Assembly: GCA_900074885.1 (NCBI GenBank)
Contig: FJUW01000049.1
Span: forward strand, 117,748-181,747
From: Rhynchosporium graminicola
Lineage: Eukaryota > Ascomycota > Leotiomycetes > Helotiales > Ploettnerulaceae
DNA length: 64,000 nucleotides
Direction of reading: 5' to 3'
Shown here: positions 1-9,296 of the stretch, one piece after another
How the letters are laid out: each line of letters opens with the position of its first letter
Position numbering within the stretch: the stretch's first letter is position 1
Made by a program: the position numbers and the translations under genes
Notes under the pieces: model-generated
Databases searched by the model: none
What the model was told of the DNA's origin: nothing
What the model saw: only the letters and a program-made list of their open reading frames with translations

Positions 1-284
1 TCTAATCTGGCATCAGCACCAATCAAGACAATGATTGTGGGCTAGTGCGTACGGAGGACAACATCTGCCTTAGAACCCTCCAAGATCATCAATTTCTTGT
101 TACCCAAGTCTCCAATGACAGTCTCGATCATTGGCCAACGAGCGCGAATAATTGCGTTCTGCTCTTCATTTCGTACGAGAGCAACGAAATTCCATTCTGG
201 ATGTTTCTCGATCAAACGCACGACAGTGTGGCCACCAACGTACCCAGACACACCGGTCACGAAGATTCTTGGCGAGGAAGTCAT
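1..284 (-). CDS. NAD(P)-dependent epimerase/NmrA-like protein, 5' end only
   Basis: The start is the ATG at 284. The first residues give a dinucleotide-binding Rossmann start: beta strand, then the glycine motif in VTGVSGYVGGH, followed by an arginine-bearing strand (VALVRN) and a GDLGN turn, as in extended short-chain dehydrogenases of the NmrA/epimerase group. Exon 1 runs 284 to 53. A GT at 52-51 and an AG at 3-2 bound a 51 nt intron, and joining them restores the expected VVLH start of the next strand, so the second exon begins at base 1 and the rest lies outside the window. Five-prime of the ATG is a degenerate AT-rich tandem repeat. A longer frame upstream (to 597) has no supporting features and I do not use it. 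The substrate cannot be told from this fragment. Confidence 0.75.
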
Positions 285-365
285 GACTGGAGATTGTTGC
301 TTGTGGGAGACGGAAACCTTTATTGCTGTCTTTATTGATTGAGTGATAGATGGCATGAATGGGAC

Positions 366-441
366 GAGATTGTAAATGGATTGATATTATGAATCTATTG
401 ATACTTTGAATGAATTGATATTTTGAATGGATTGATATTGT
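366..441. repeat. Degenerate ~19 bp tandem repeat
   Basis: About four imperfect copies of a unit close to GAATGGATTGATATTGT lie just upstream of the NmrA-like start codon, probably in its 5' leader or promoter. It looks like simple slippage expansion. Confidence 0.6.
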
Positions 442-1058
442 AAAGTTGTGTTTGAGCTGATACCTCATTTCAGTGCGCTCATCCTCATGTATATCCTCAA
501 TTCGGAAGCCGTCATTGCTGAAGACATCTGAGTCGTTAGTCACCACGCATCCTGCAAAGCGCCTCGTACTGTATTTCTCAGCAGCAGCGATCGACATGAT
601 ATTCTTTGGTCTCCCGTCGATATGAAGTTATTCCCAACGCCAAGAGTTATAAGTCCTCAAAGCGGTATGGCCTATCGGCACCTCGCCGCTGACAGCGAGT
701 TCTCGCCGAAGCTAGCGAGCGCATGGCTGAGTCAGTTTGTGACATTGCTCGCTTCGCGATCAACAACACATCATTTCTGTACGCATGAAAATGCTGATGG
801 ATTATTCAGCGCATATGTACAATCTTTTAAACCTAGTCAGGATACGCTGCATGATGGTGGCGATATTGGATCAAATTATATATACTGATATCTGGGACTC
901 GGATAATGCCTCCACCTAGCAGTCCCGAGACATCCCTCAGTAAATTCAGTCACTGTCAAATTCGAAAAGTCTTCACAATCGCGAACCATCAGCTTCCTTT
1001 CACAAAAGCTGAGAAATCACCACCACCAATTTGATTTGCAATTCCAATTGCTCTCAAG
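442..1058. other. Intergenic, no supported gene
   Basis: This stretch separates the divergent NmrA-like gene (-) and the flavin oxidoreductase (+) and must carry both promoters. Short open frames are present, but none has an intron context or a recognisable composition. Confidence 0.5.
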
Positions 1059-2497
1059 ATGCATAAGCAAGCCAACCCTCTCGAGAATGTGCCGGCCGAG
1101 AATGTAAATGATCTTCTCTCCGTCCAGGGTACCAACTGACAGAAATAGATCACATATTTCACACCAAGGCAAATCATCCCAGCGGGTACCGCCATAGTGC
1201 ATTCTGACAGTAAATCTCCAAAACCCAAAGTTTTCCAACCCCTCCAACTCCGTGGCCTCACTCTTCAGAATCGAATCATAGTCTCCCCAATGTGCCAATA
1301 CTCGGCTGAAGACGGTCATCATACCATGTGGCAACAAACTCATCTCGGCGGTATCATTCAAAGAGGTCCAGGTTTGACCATCGTTGAAGCCACTGCTGTG
1401 ACGCCTGAAGGTCGCATTACTCCTCAAGACTCTGGACTGTGGAAAGATAGTCAGATCGAGCCTCTAAGAAAGACTGTTGAATTCGCGCATAGTCAAGGCC
1501 AGAATATTGCGATTCAGTTGGGGCATGCTGGGAGAAAGGCAAGCACGGTCGCGCCCTGGATTAGTAGAAAAGCCGTGGCTACGACGGATGTATGTCACGT
1601 GATTCACTCTGCTCTATGAAAATCCAAGAACCAGCTTGAACTAAAGGTTAAATAGGTTGGCGGATGGCCTGATAATGTCATCAGTGCGAGCGATGTTCCA
1701 TTTGATGCTCCCCATACCTGCGTTCCAAAATGCATGACTCTAGACGACATCCTCAACTTCAAGGAATCCTTCATAGCTTCAGTAAAGCGAGCTCTTGTCG
1801 CAGGTTTTGATGTAGGTTTGTAGCTTCCCCTTTAAGCTACAATACTGAATCTTCCGTGATTTAGGCAATCGAAATACACGCTGCACATGGCTACCTCCTA
1901 CACTCGACTCTCTCAGCAGTCACCAACACGCTTCCGCTGCCATACTCAGGTTCTCTCGAGAACAGAATGCGTCTCCTACTCGAGGTCACCAGTGAAACCC
2001 GAGCCATCCTTCCCTCTACTATGCCTCTTCTTGTGCGCATTCCAGGTACGGATTGGATGCCAGCCGAATCAAACTGCTGGGAGATCAACCAGGCCATCGC
2101 TCTCTCCCTGGCTTTATCACGAGCCGGCGTTGATTTCCTCGATGTTTCAACCGCAGCACTCATGTCTGAGCAGAAAGTCATTAGTGGACCTGGATATCAA
2201 GTACCATTTGCGGCAGCTATCAAAGAAGCGCTTGAGAAAGAGGGATTAGGTGAACTGACGAAGGTTGGAACCGTGGGTATGATTACTAGTGGTGTGCAGG
2301 CAGAAGAAATCTTGAGTGCAGGAAAGGCAGATGCTGTCTTAGTTGCAAGAACTTTCTTGAAGAGTCCAGGCATGGTGTTGGATTGGGCTGGAGAACTTGG
2401 GGTGGATGTCAGGATGGCCGAGCAATTTGGCTGGGGGTATGGGCAGCGGGGAGAAGGGGGTGTGAAGCCTGGTGTTGCAGCTGCGGCTAGAGGGTAA
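1059..2497 (+). CDS. NADH:flavin oxidoreductase / NADPH dehydrogenase (old yellow enzyme, YqjM-like)
   Basis: FMN-dependent ene-reductase fold, predicted cytosolic, 424 aa. I read four exons: 1059-1103, 1149-1589, 1656-1811 and 1865-2497, all joined in phase 0. The large second exon has no ATG in frame. A 45 nt intron (GTAAAT...CTGACAGAAATAG) links it to a 15-codon first exon and restores the ITYFTP segment that normally leads this family. Visible family signatures are [14 protein letters not shown] with the active-site Cys, LGHAGRK, and [11 protein letters not shown] followed by a Ser-Leu-Glu-Asn-Arg box; C-terminal TVGMITSG and ADAVLVART are the FMN-phosphate binding loops. Length fits the fungal subfamily (about 400-430 aa). 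It looks intact. The natural substrate (an enone or a secondary-metabolite intermediate) cannot be assigned. Confidence 0.92.
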
Positions 2498-2837
2498 TAA
2501 ACGGGGTCTACTGAAAATAGAAATTGGGAGTCTTTTCCTTGATTCTTGAATCACTGAGACTGCATGAGTGTTGTTGTCACTGTGCCAAGAATTTCTGAAC
2601 AGAGCTTTGTTAAACTGTACTGTGGTGTTATCTTAAGAATTTTATACTGACCACGATGCCCAAACAGTGCACTTTCGTGGTTTGATCTTCATAGAGACAG
2701 CCTTCTGGTGTTTCATCAAATAATCCTGTGTGTGATAAAACTCCATTAGTAATGACCAGCGAATGTCTATTCCACTAGCTCCAGGACTTTATCCTTTCGC
2801 AACCTTGTAAGGGTGACCCATATTCCCCATCGGCTCC
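2498..2837. other. Intergenic between convergent genes
   Basis: This is the 3' flank shared by the flavin oxidoreductase (+) and the small hypothetical gene (-). I see no gene or repeat in it. Confidence 0.5.
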
Positions 2838-3323
2838 TTAGTCCAACGTCTCAAGATCTTCTTGGATGCGATACAGCCGATTTCCAACATTGTACTCGAC
2901 CAGTGTCGCCAATATCCTGCTATCGGGATATCCAACACTGTATTCCAAATAGATATTATGGAGAGTTCTCATCAGCATCGCCTCGTACCCGACCTCGTAG
3001 TCATGCTCTTCCTCGTTCATTAGATTGTACATGTAGACTATCTCCTCTGCCGTGAACACTGGATTGCTGGATGTAACCCATTTGACCACGACCCAGTCCC
3101 CAGGCATTAGCTCCGTGACCAAGCCCCATTTAACCTCGAAGCTTCCTCTTTGAATATCGTCGTTTGCCCGGTCTGCCAGGGTCCAGCTCAGAGTATAAAA
3201 GGTACTTGCTCTATGTTGGTCTGGTTTTGCGAGGAGTGTCGACTGTGGAGTGAGGACTTTTGGGATTTGGACGATAGTATCCTTCTGCGGATTTACCCGT
3301 AAATTGATCGTAATTTTAGGCAT
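2838..3323 (-). CDS. Hypothetical protein, 161 aa, single exon
   Basis: One uninterrupted ATG-started frame. I do not recognise the family. The protein has a basic N-terminal third, a central Trp-rich strand (GDWVVVKWV) and an acidic C-terminal half with many Glu, Tyr and Leu, ending in IQEDLETLD. There is no signal peptide, membrane segment or Cys pattern. The even codon use and the lack of internal stops over 486 bases make it more likely real than chance. A short exon at either end could be missed. Confidence 0.5.
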   Translation of the reverse strand: MPKITINLRVNPQKDTIVQIPKVLTPQSTLLAKPDQHRASTFYTLSWTLADRANDDIQRGSFEVKWGLVTELMPGDWVVVKWVTSSNPVFTAEEIVYMYNLMNEEEHDYEVGYEAMLMRTLHNIYLEYSVGYPDSRILATLVEYNVGNRLYRIQEDLETLD

Positions 3324-4230
3324 TTGGTCGTATGGGATGGAAATGTAGCGAGTGGTTCCTTTGTCACTGGTCTCGTGGTTTCACGCGTCTCTCTTCATTG
3401 ATATTTGATGATTTCTTCAGAATGAAATGATGGAATAACCTGTTGATGTTTGGTTTGAAGAGTTGCAAACTCACTTCTACCATTTGGTGGATGTGGCGAT
3501 CGCCTGTCCCAGAGACGAGGAAGGAGCGAAGCCTTGTGCTGAGTTCGAGAGGAGCAATGATTTTCTTCTTTGGCTTACGAAACACGAGAGCACAATTGGA
3601 CTACAGAGGCTGTTTTGACCAGATTTTCGTGCTTGCCAAGTAGAAATATGGGGAATGGATCATCGTGTTATTGACTTTTCGCGTATATTTCTCGACGCTA
3701 AATACAGACATTATTCTCTACTCCAACTCAATCCTCGATTTTTGGTAGAGGCAAGCCAAATCTGTCCTCATTTACTCGTCGTCGAGCCTTGGGTACATTA
3801 TCCAACCAAACGACACCAGACACACTCCTCCCAGGCCCAAATTCATTATCTTGAAATGGCACGACCGTCGTTCAGGAAGCAAACCTAGACTTGATAGAAA
3901 CTGGATCGAGGTTTATTCTACACACTTCTACGTCGCCCCAGCTGTTCTCTAAATCCTTGAAGTCGATGTATGTGTTTCCGTTTAGCCGGGTACCTGATGT
4001 GGTACAATGTATGGCACTAGGCCAAAGTGAAGCCACGGCCTCGTTCTTTCCCAAACTGGCACAGCGATCCCTCGCATATATCTTCTCAATCTCGGAACGC
4101 AAAAAAGTGGTTCCCCTCATCGTGAGTACAATCCTATCTTCAATGATGCCGTAAACTCGTAGGCTCTCGGGGATACCTTTGGGGTTCTTGGAAGAATTGA
4201 TCCCTCGCAGCAATAGGAGAGATCAGCGCC
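3324..4230. other. Mostly empty spacer
   Basis: Between the hypothetical gene and the tRNA-like gene. Short frames on both strands lack support, except possibly the one listed at 3872-4120. Confidence 0.4.
3872..4120 (-). CDS. Possible small ORF, 82 aa
   Basis: An ATG at 4120 opens 82 codons with plausible composition, including GTRLNGNTYIDFKDLENSW, but I recognise no family and find no clear intron. It could equally be a degraded exon, since the same frame stays open upstream without an ATG. Confidence 0.2.
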   Translation of the reverse strand: MRGTTFLRSEIEKIYARDRCASLGKNEAVASLWPSAIHCTTSGTRLNGNTYIDFKDLENSWGDVEVCRINLDPVSIKSRFAS

Positions 4231-4236
4231 AAAAAA
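4231..4236 (-). terminator. RNA polymerase III T-run after the tRNA-like gene
   Basis: Six T on the minus strand, 10 bases past the discriminator base of the tRNA-like gene: the standard Pol III stop signal at the standard distance. Confidence 0.6.
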
Positions 4237-4246
4237 GGTATTTGAG

Positions 4247-4339
4247 CGGTACCTGCAAGATTCGAACTCGCGCTCCCGAAGGAACCTGGACACTACATCA
4301 CCCTTCAACCAGGCACAATAGCCACTCTGCCAAGGTACC
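4247..4339 (-). tRNA. Type II (long variable arm) tRNA or tRNA-like gene, Ser-like, anticodon uncertain
   Basis: On the minus strand a perfect 7 bp acceptor stem forms (GGTACCT with AGGTACC). TGGCAGAGTGGC matches the A box, and a 5 bp T stem encloses TTCGAAT (B box). The variable arm is long (TTCC...GGGAG), as in tRNA-Ser or Leu, and the discriminator base is G, as in eukaryotic tRNA-Ser. The anticodon stem CCTGG/CCAGG closes a 19 nt loop, which implies an intron of about 12 nt. Read that way the anticodon is GAA (Phe), which conflicts with the long arm. A one-base register shift would give UGA (Ser) with a 14 nt intron, but spoils the D-stem junction. It may be a diverged Ser tRNA or a pseudo-tRNA. 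Confidence 0.6.
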
Positions 4340-4491
4340 CTTGATTGCTTGCTGCTGCCGTTGTCGCGAAATTGTGGCAAGCGCGTCGTCCAGCTTGGAA
4401 AGGAAGGGGTGTTGGAGCCACGAGCCCAGTTTGGGGCTGGTTGTGAGAAGTTATCCTACCGACTGAGTGGCCCGAAACAACCACATCTCGT

Positions 4492-5319
4492 TCAAATGTC
4501 GTCGAAGAACGTGAGGCCGCCCAGATTGAGAGCTTCCAGGGTTTTATCTGCTCGTCGAATCTTTACAGATCTCCACAATGCGTTTCTCGAGGTCGTGTCG
4601 GGAAGTGGCTCGAAAGCTATGCTCCGAAAGTATTCCAAGGTCTGAACAGACTTCTTCAATGATGGATGTAGATCATAACGACACAGCAATAGCAGGGCTC
4701 GCAGCGTGTAGTTTGCATCATTCCCAGCATTGTGCATTTCTTTAACTGGCAGTCCAAGAAGACTCAGCAAAGAACGAAGACTGAAATATAACCCTAGTAC
4801 CTCCATAGATAGATACGTTGTGTCCAGTAACCCAACTACATTTGCCAAATCCGCCAAAATCAGAATCCGTTTCCTACATGTGGCGAGATCGGAAGCTATC
4901 CCATGAGCAAGAAGAATGACGTCGCGAAACTTCCCTGGTGTTTTTTCGTCTGGGATAAGCAAAATATTTCGCAAAACATCATTGACATGGTCTTGACTGC
5001 TGATGTGTTCCGAGATCCCGAAATGATACTTTTTTCGGATATGGTCGAATCTTCTCTGTCCTCCCACGATGAAGTGTCGTGTGGCGAAATGATGGTGATC
5101 TGCTGGGTATGGCTGAAGAAGACATCGGGTGTCGAAGTACGAGACGCCGATTTGTGATATAGCATACCACTGGTCAATGCTGGGCCGATTCTTATTCACC
5201 TCTAAATCGAGTGACACCAGTATAACATCTCGAGGTTCCTGTTGTTCAAGACCGAAGATCTCAATTATTTGCTCTAGAGGAGTTCTGGGTATACGAAGGC
5301 GATGCATTGTATTGGTCAT
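4492..5319 (-). CDS. Gfd2/YDR514C-like protein with RNase H-fold (DEDDh) exonuclease domain
   Basis: The frame is open further upstream but has no ATG until 5319, which I take as the start (275 aa). The conserved part begins with VSLDLE and an IGVSYFDTR strand, continues through LLAHGIASDLATC, and ends with HNAGNDANYTLRALL. These are the DE, D and H...D blocks of a DEDDh-type nuclease fold as seen in the C-terminal domain of yeast Gfd2/YDR514C and related fungal proteins. All four acidic positions and the His are present, so catalysis is possible. There is no signal peptide. An upstream exon carrying a better start is possible because the open frame extends to 5577. The role (RNA processing or mRNA export) is only inferred from the family. 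Confidence 0.75.
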   Translation of the reverse strand: MTNTMHRLRIPRTPLEQIIEIFGLEQQEPRDVILVSLDLEVNKNRPSIDQWYAISQIGVSYFDTRCLLQPYPADHHHFATRHFIVGGQRRFDHIRKKYHFGISEHISSQDHVNDVLRNILLIPDEKTPGKFRDVILLAHGIASDLATCRKRILILADLANVVGLLDTTYLSMEVLGLYFSLRSLLSLLGLPVKEMHNAGNDANYTLRALLLLCRYDLHPSLKKSVQTLEYFRSIAFEPLPDTTSRNALWRSVKIRRADKTLEALNLGGLTFFDDI

Positions 5320-6407
5320 ATGATCTCTCTTTTGGGGGAGTCTTGAAGGTGACGGTTGTATGCAGGATGAGACCAAAGTATGATTCGATGCGATGATAGT
5401 CGTAATCGATTTGGTCTGACTGTCGAGAATATGAAGCAACGATGTAATAAATTGAGTCGAGAATTTTGGAACAGGAATCTGTCGAGGAAGATAAGTTGAA
5501 TTTAATCGAATCAAGAGTGGAGATTGGTGCCTTTGGACGCGGGATGTAGTTGGCACTCCAAAGTAAAAACGATTCACCTTTAGCTTGTAACCGTCCCTAT
5601 TCTCATGTCTGATACCCTAAGTCCGGCCCAAGCCTAACCATAATCCACAGATCCGAGGCGGTGCAAGGGTGTGCGTCTTCAGCGAAGGTGGACTTGATAT
5701 GAGCAAGATCACCGTTCAAGGTCACAAGTCCATACTTAAGTCACGGAGTCATCGCTGGATATTGGCTGATAAGTCTTTTCACCTCCCTTAACATTTTAAG
5801 CACAATCCTCAAGTGCTACTCTAGGACGTTACGGTGACTACTTCAAGGTTAATTGCTTCGCCCGACATATTTTAGCTTGCCATGATCATCGCTTCCAAAG
5901 AACGGCCAATTGTGAAAGTTCCTACTTCCTGTACCATAAGCCTTGACCCATCACTAATAAGAAACTGTATTCTGCTTGTCTGCCAAGGATTCCTGTTTCC
6001 CACACCTGAGGTACATCTTCGAGCTTCCGTCAAAGATGTGTCATCTATATTGACACTACTCTAATCTACTCGAGAAAATCAATCCCTTTCCTTTGTATAT
6101 GGCTTTACCAAGAATGTTCAATTACGGTCTTCTGTACGACCCCTTTTCCCTCGGCAGTCGTCTAACTTTCCTCTACACGTCAACCTTTTCCTGCACATCT
6201 TTGGACTCGATATCCCAAGTTTTCCCCTCCTGTATTTGACCTTAGCGCAGGTCCATACCTTTCTCGCTTTTTCTACCGCTCTGTTATCGTTGTTAGTCGT
6301 GCGTGTGCACTTTTCACAATGGCGTTGCCGTTGTGTTGAGCTCGGTTATGCAAATAGTTACAACCCCCGAAAAATGGAGTCGATTAGAACTAGTTATTCA
6401 AATATGG

Positions 6408-6430
6408 ACATAGTACATAGTACATAGTAC
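6408..6430. repeat. Short (ACATAGT)n tandem repeat
   Basis: Three exact 7 bp copies plus a partial one. Confidence 0.85.
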
Positions 6431-6976
6431 AAGAAGGGTTATGCAGGGAATTAGGGAGATTCAAAAGAGAATAGACTTTGTGAGAGTCTGATGGCAGGAT
6501 TCTCCCTCGTCCACTGTCCCATACCCTGCCCAAAGAATGAGCGCAATAGTGATCGGCTAATGCAAGCCTCCGAAGTAAGATAGTTAATCTGCGGTTGCCT
6601 TGTAGTCATCTGATGCTATGTCACCATAGTTCCGACTTTTGCGTTACACGTAAGAATGATAGATTTGCAAGATTGTACACCAGTCTACTCGGAGTTGTCT
6701 GCTGCCACATCACGCAAGTGATCAAACCTGAGACTAAAATTGGGGTGAGTGTAGGCAAGGCGCATTCCGCATGCCAGTGTGCCAAATCATCAATGGTTTC
6801 TAAGTTCTGATTTTAGATATTAGCTTCCGACGTCTGGTGGTCGTGTATCAAGAACAGGTTGGGAGGAGGGCCTTAGTCAGTGCCAGGATGACACTTGTTA
6901 AGGAGGGGTGAGGGGAAAAATTTGATCAAATTTGATTGACATGATTATTCACCTGAGAATCTGCAATCAAACTTCC

Positions 6977-7003
6977 AAAAAAAAAAAAAAAAAAAAAAAA
7001 AAA
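6977..7003. repeat. Poly-A tract, 27 bases
   Basis: An unbroken run of 27 A. It could mark the tail of a retroposed sequence, but I see no source gene or target duplication beside it. Confidence 0.9.
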
Positions 7004-8106
7004 GTCGAGCTGCCACTGCAGTAAATCACCCTTCAAGTAGAAACCAATATCAGCAAGGACAACTTTCCATTTTATTGACTCTAGTAAGCTCGCCATTCCC
7101 TTTCAACGTAAATTGATTGCCTAGTTGACGTAGTCACTTGGTTCAAAGGCGCTTGCTCTATTCGATTTCCATGCGAAGCAAGCTGCATGTATGTCACAAG
7201 GTGTATCAACCAAACTAGGAAGCAAATAAAAGTGCCCACAAACGAGCAGATCTTTGCTTGAGAGACACACTCTAACACCCTCCAAAGAGATGCTATAAAG
7301 CTATTCACTTCGCTATATATATCGAACACTTTGCAATCATTTATTCCAAGCTGTGGAAGGTCAGAACGCGCAGAGCAGCTTCCACGCACCGATGGAGGAG
7401 GCATCAAAAAGGGTTAAGTCGTAAGACGTGGAAGCAATTGGTTCAAGGATCCGAGCCTACAGATAGTAGACGTTGCTAAGTATGAGTTCAATTTTGTCTC
7501 AAATCAATCGCGGAATTTAATATATTGATTCTCTCGAGCACTCGATGGCGGGATATTCATCAGCGCCCTTCTCGGCGTCTCGCTTATTTCCAGAATGAAA
7601 ACACTTGCCCAACATATCTCATCAAGGGAAGTCCAGACGCAGAGGAATACTAGAATGTGTAGAGAAATAGATGCTCTATATATAGAAGCAGATAGTTCAT
7701 ACGAATAATTCATACTCTGGGAGTGTTACTCAGGAGCTATCGGGACTTTCAAAGTTGCTATGAATATAGTATAAAGACATCTTGGCAAAAAGAATCACAA
7801 GATAAGACGTAGATGATTTAGTATTCACTAAAGGTCGCATGAGGATATTAGCTATGCCGCTATAGTATCAATATGTATCTGACTCTTTACGACAGAGCTA
7901 GCTAAGCGAGAGTTGCGAATGGCTTCAATGGCTACTAGCGTAAGGTGAATACGCAGTCATCTACAGAGGCTGCGCGACAGTTTCGAGATCTATTTATTTG
8001 GACCTCTTCTATCTTTGGGATAAAGTTTATCGACTCGAAACAATTCGACAACCCAGTCTCTTTTCCTACCACCGAAATCAACAATATACAAAGAACAATA
8101 AACAAA

Positions 8107-9084
8107 ATGTTTAGGGGTCAACAACCAGCTCGCGGGTTCCAGGGACGTGCGGGTCGAGGAGGGCGATATGCACCACCTCCAAGACCACCTCCAAGACCAC
8201 CTCCAGGAGCATTTCCAGGACAAATACAAGGATTAGCTCCCCCTGCGCGACAAATGCCACGCCCAGCACGACGTCAAAACACGCGCAGTCCAATGTCGCT
8301 GAACGAGAAGAGAACTCAGATCTTGCAGCTCTGCATGGGAGCAATGCTATGGTTACCGTATATGGAGCCAAGCTCGGCGTCGATATTTTGTGTCCGACCT
8401 GGTCACTGTGGAGCTGGATTGATTCGACCCGAAGCATTCGCTCATCCTGTCGTCGTCCTTGGAATAAGGCAACGACCCGGATCTACCATTTGGGGAGATG
8501 TCCTAGTCCGTGTCTGCGATGTACGTATCCCAATCGACTTCCAAACTGGAAGTTGCCTTGTCGTTCTGACTAACAAATCTTGCGACTAGGTCACAACTTT
8601 CCAAACCACGCCCCTGTTCGGTGATCGAAGCCATCAAGCGAATCAACACTTGATAAAGTTCAACGAGTCAATCCCCATCCAGCAGCATGACTCGCCCTGG
8701 GGATATGATCCAAACTGGCTCCAGCTAGGCATGGGGAATATCATCGGTCAGAGTTATGTCCGGGCGCAGCACGTCTGGGAGATCTCCATAGATGTGTTAT
8801 GGAACTACTACTGGAGTAATTCGACGGCTTGGAGTGTAAGGCTCAACGAAGATTCGTACTATCGGTTGATGGCACATTTGGGACTTGAGCCCCAACCATA
8901 CGAGTCCATGACCGAGCTCCCAGTCCTTGGCCCAAGGAGACTCAATGATTTCTCTCTCCTGTATGCTCCAAACCCAGTGTACAACCAGCCTGGGCTTGGA
9001 ACCAACCTTGGTTCGGTAACAATCCACAAGGCGCCTACAATGGTGGCAGCCAACAAGTTGATGGGTTCAACAGAGGCGGATTGA
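8107..9084 (+). CDS. Hypothetical protein with Arg/Gly/Pro-rich N-terminus, two exons
   Basis: I place the start at 8107, after an A-rich leader; the frame upstream lacks an ATG. Exon 1 is 8107-8520 and exon 2 starts at 8590, with a 69 nt intron (GTACGT...CTGAC...CTAG) in phase 0, giving 302 aa if read to 9084. The first 60 residues are RGG-, Pro- and Arg-rich (GRAGRGGRYAPPPRPPPRPPP), a composition common in RNA-binding or disordered proteins. The middle is a Trp- and Tyr-containing globular-looking part. I do not know the family. Around 8970-9000 the adjacent frame begins a Gly/Asn/Gln-rich stretch that stays open to 9296 and looks more like the true C-terminus, so a one-base indel may have changed the end of this gene. 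Confidence 0.6.
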
Positions 9085-9296
9085 ATGATGGTGGAACTAA
9101 TAGAGGAGGACTAGACAATCGCGGCAACGGAGGCCAGACGCAAAAAGGGGGAGGACAACCTGGAGGCATCAATATAGCTTGGACATCAAATTTTTGGAGA
9201 AGTGATGGAGGAACCTACAACACCATTTCCAATATACCAACACAAGGTACAACAAGGTACACAACCCACTCCCGACAACCCAGAGCGGCGCCTTAG

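Larger units (their letters stand above)
5320..8106. other. 2.8 kb gene-poor stretch
   Basis: No convincing gene. Two adjacent minus-strand frames (7081-7404 and 7504-7713) each predict one hydrophobic helix, but they have no matching exons and I leave them uncalled. A poly-A tract and a short TACATAG repeat are listed separately. Confidence 0.4.

Noticed and set aside
7081..7713. Two small membrane-like genes on the minus strand
   Set aside because: Only single hydrophobic stretches in AT-rich DNA. No conserved residues, intron or leader; chance is likely.
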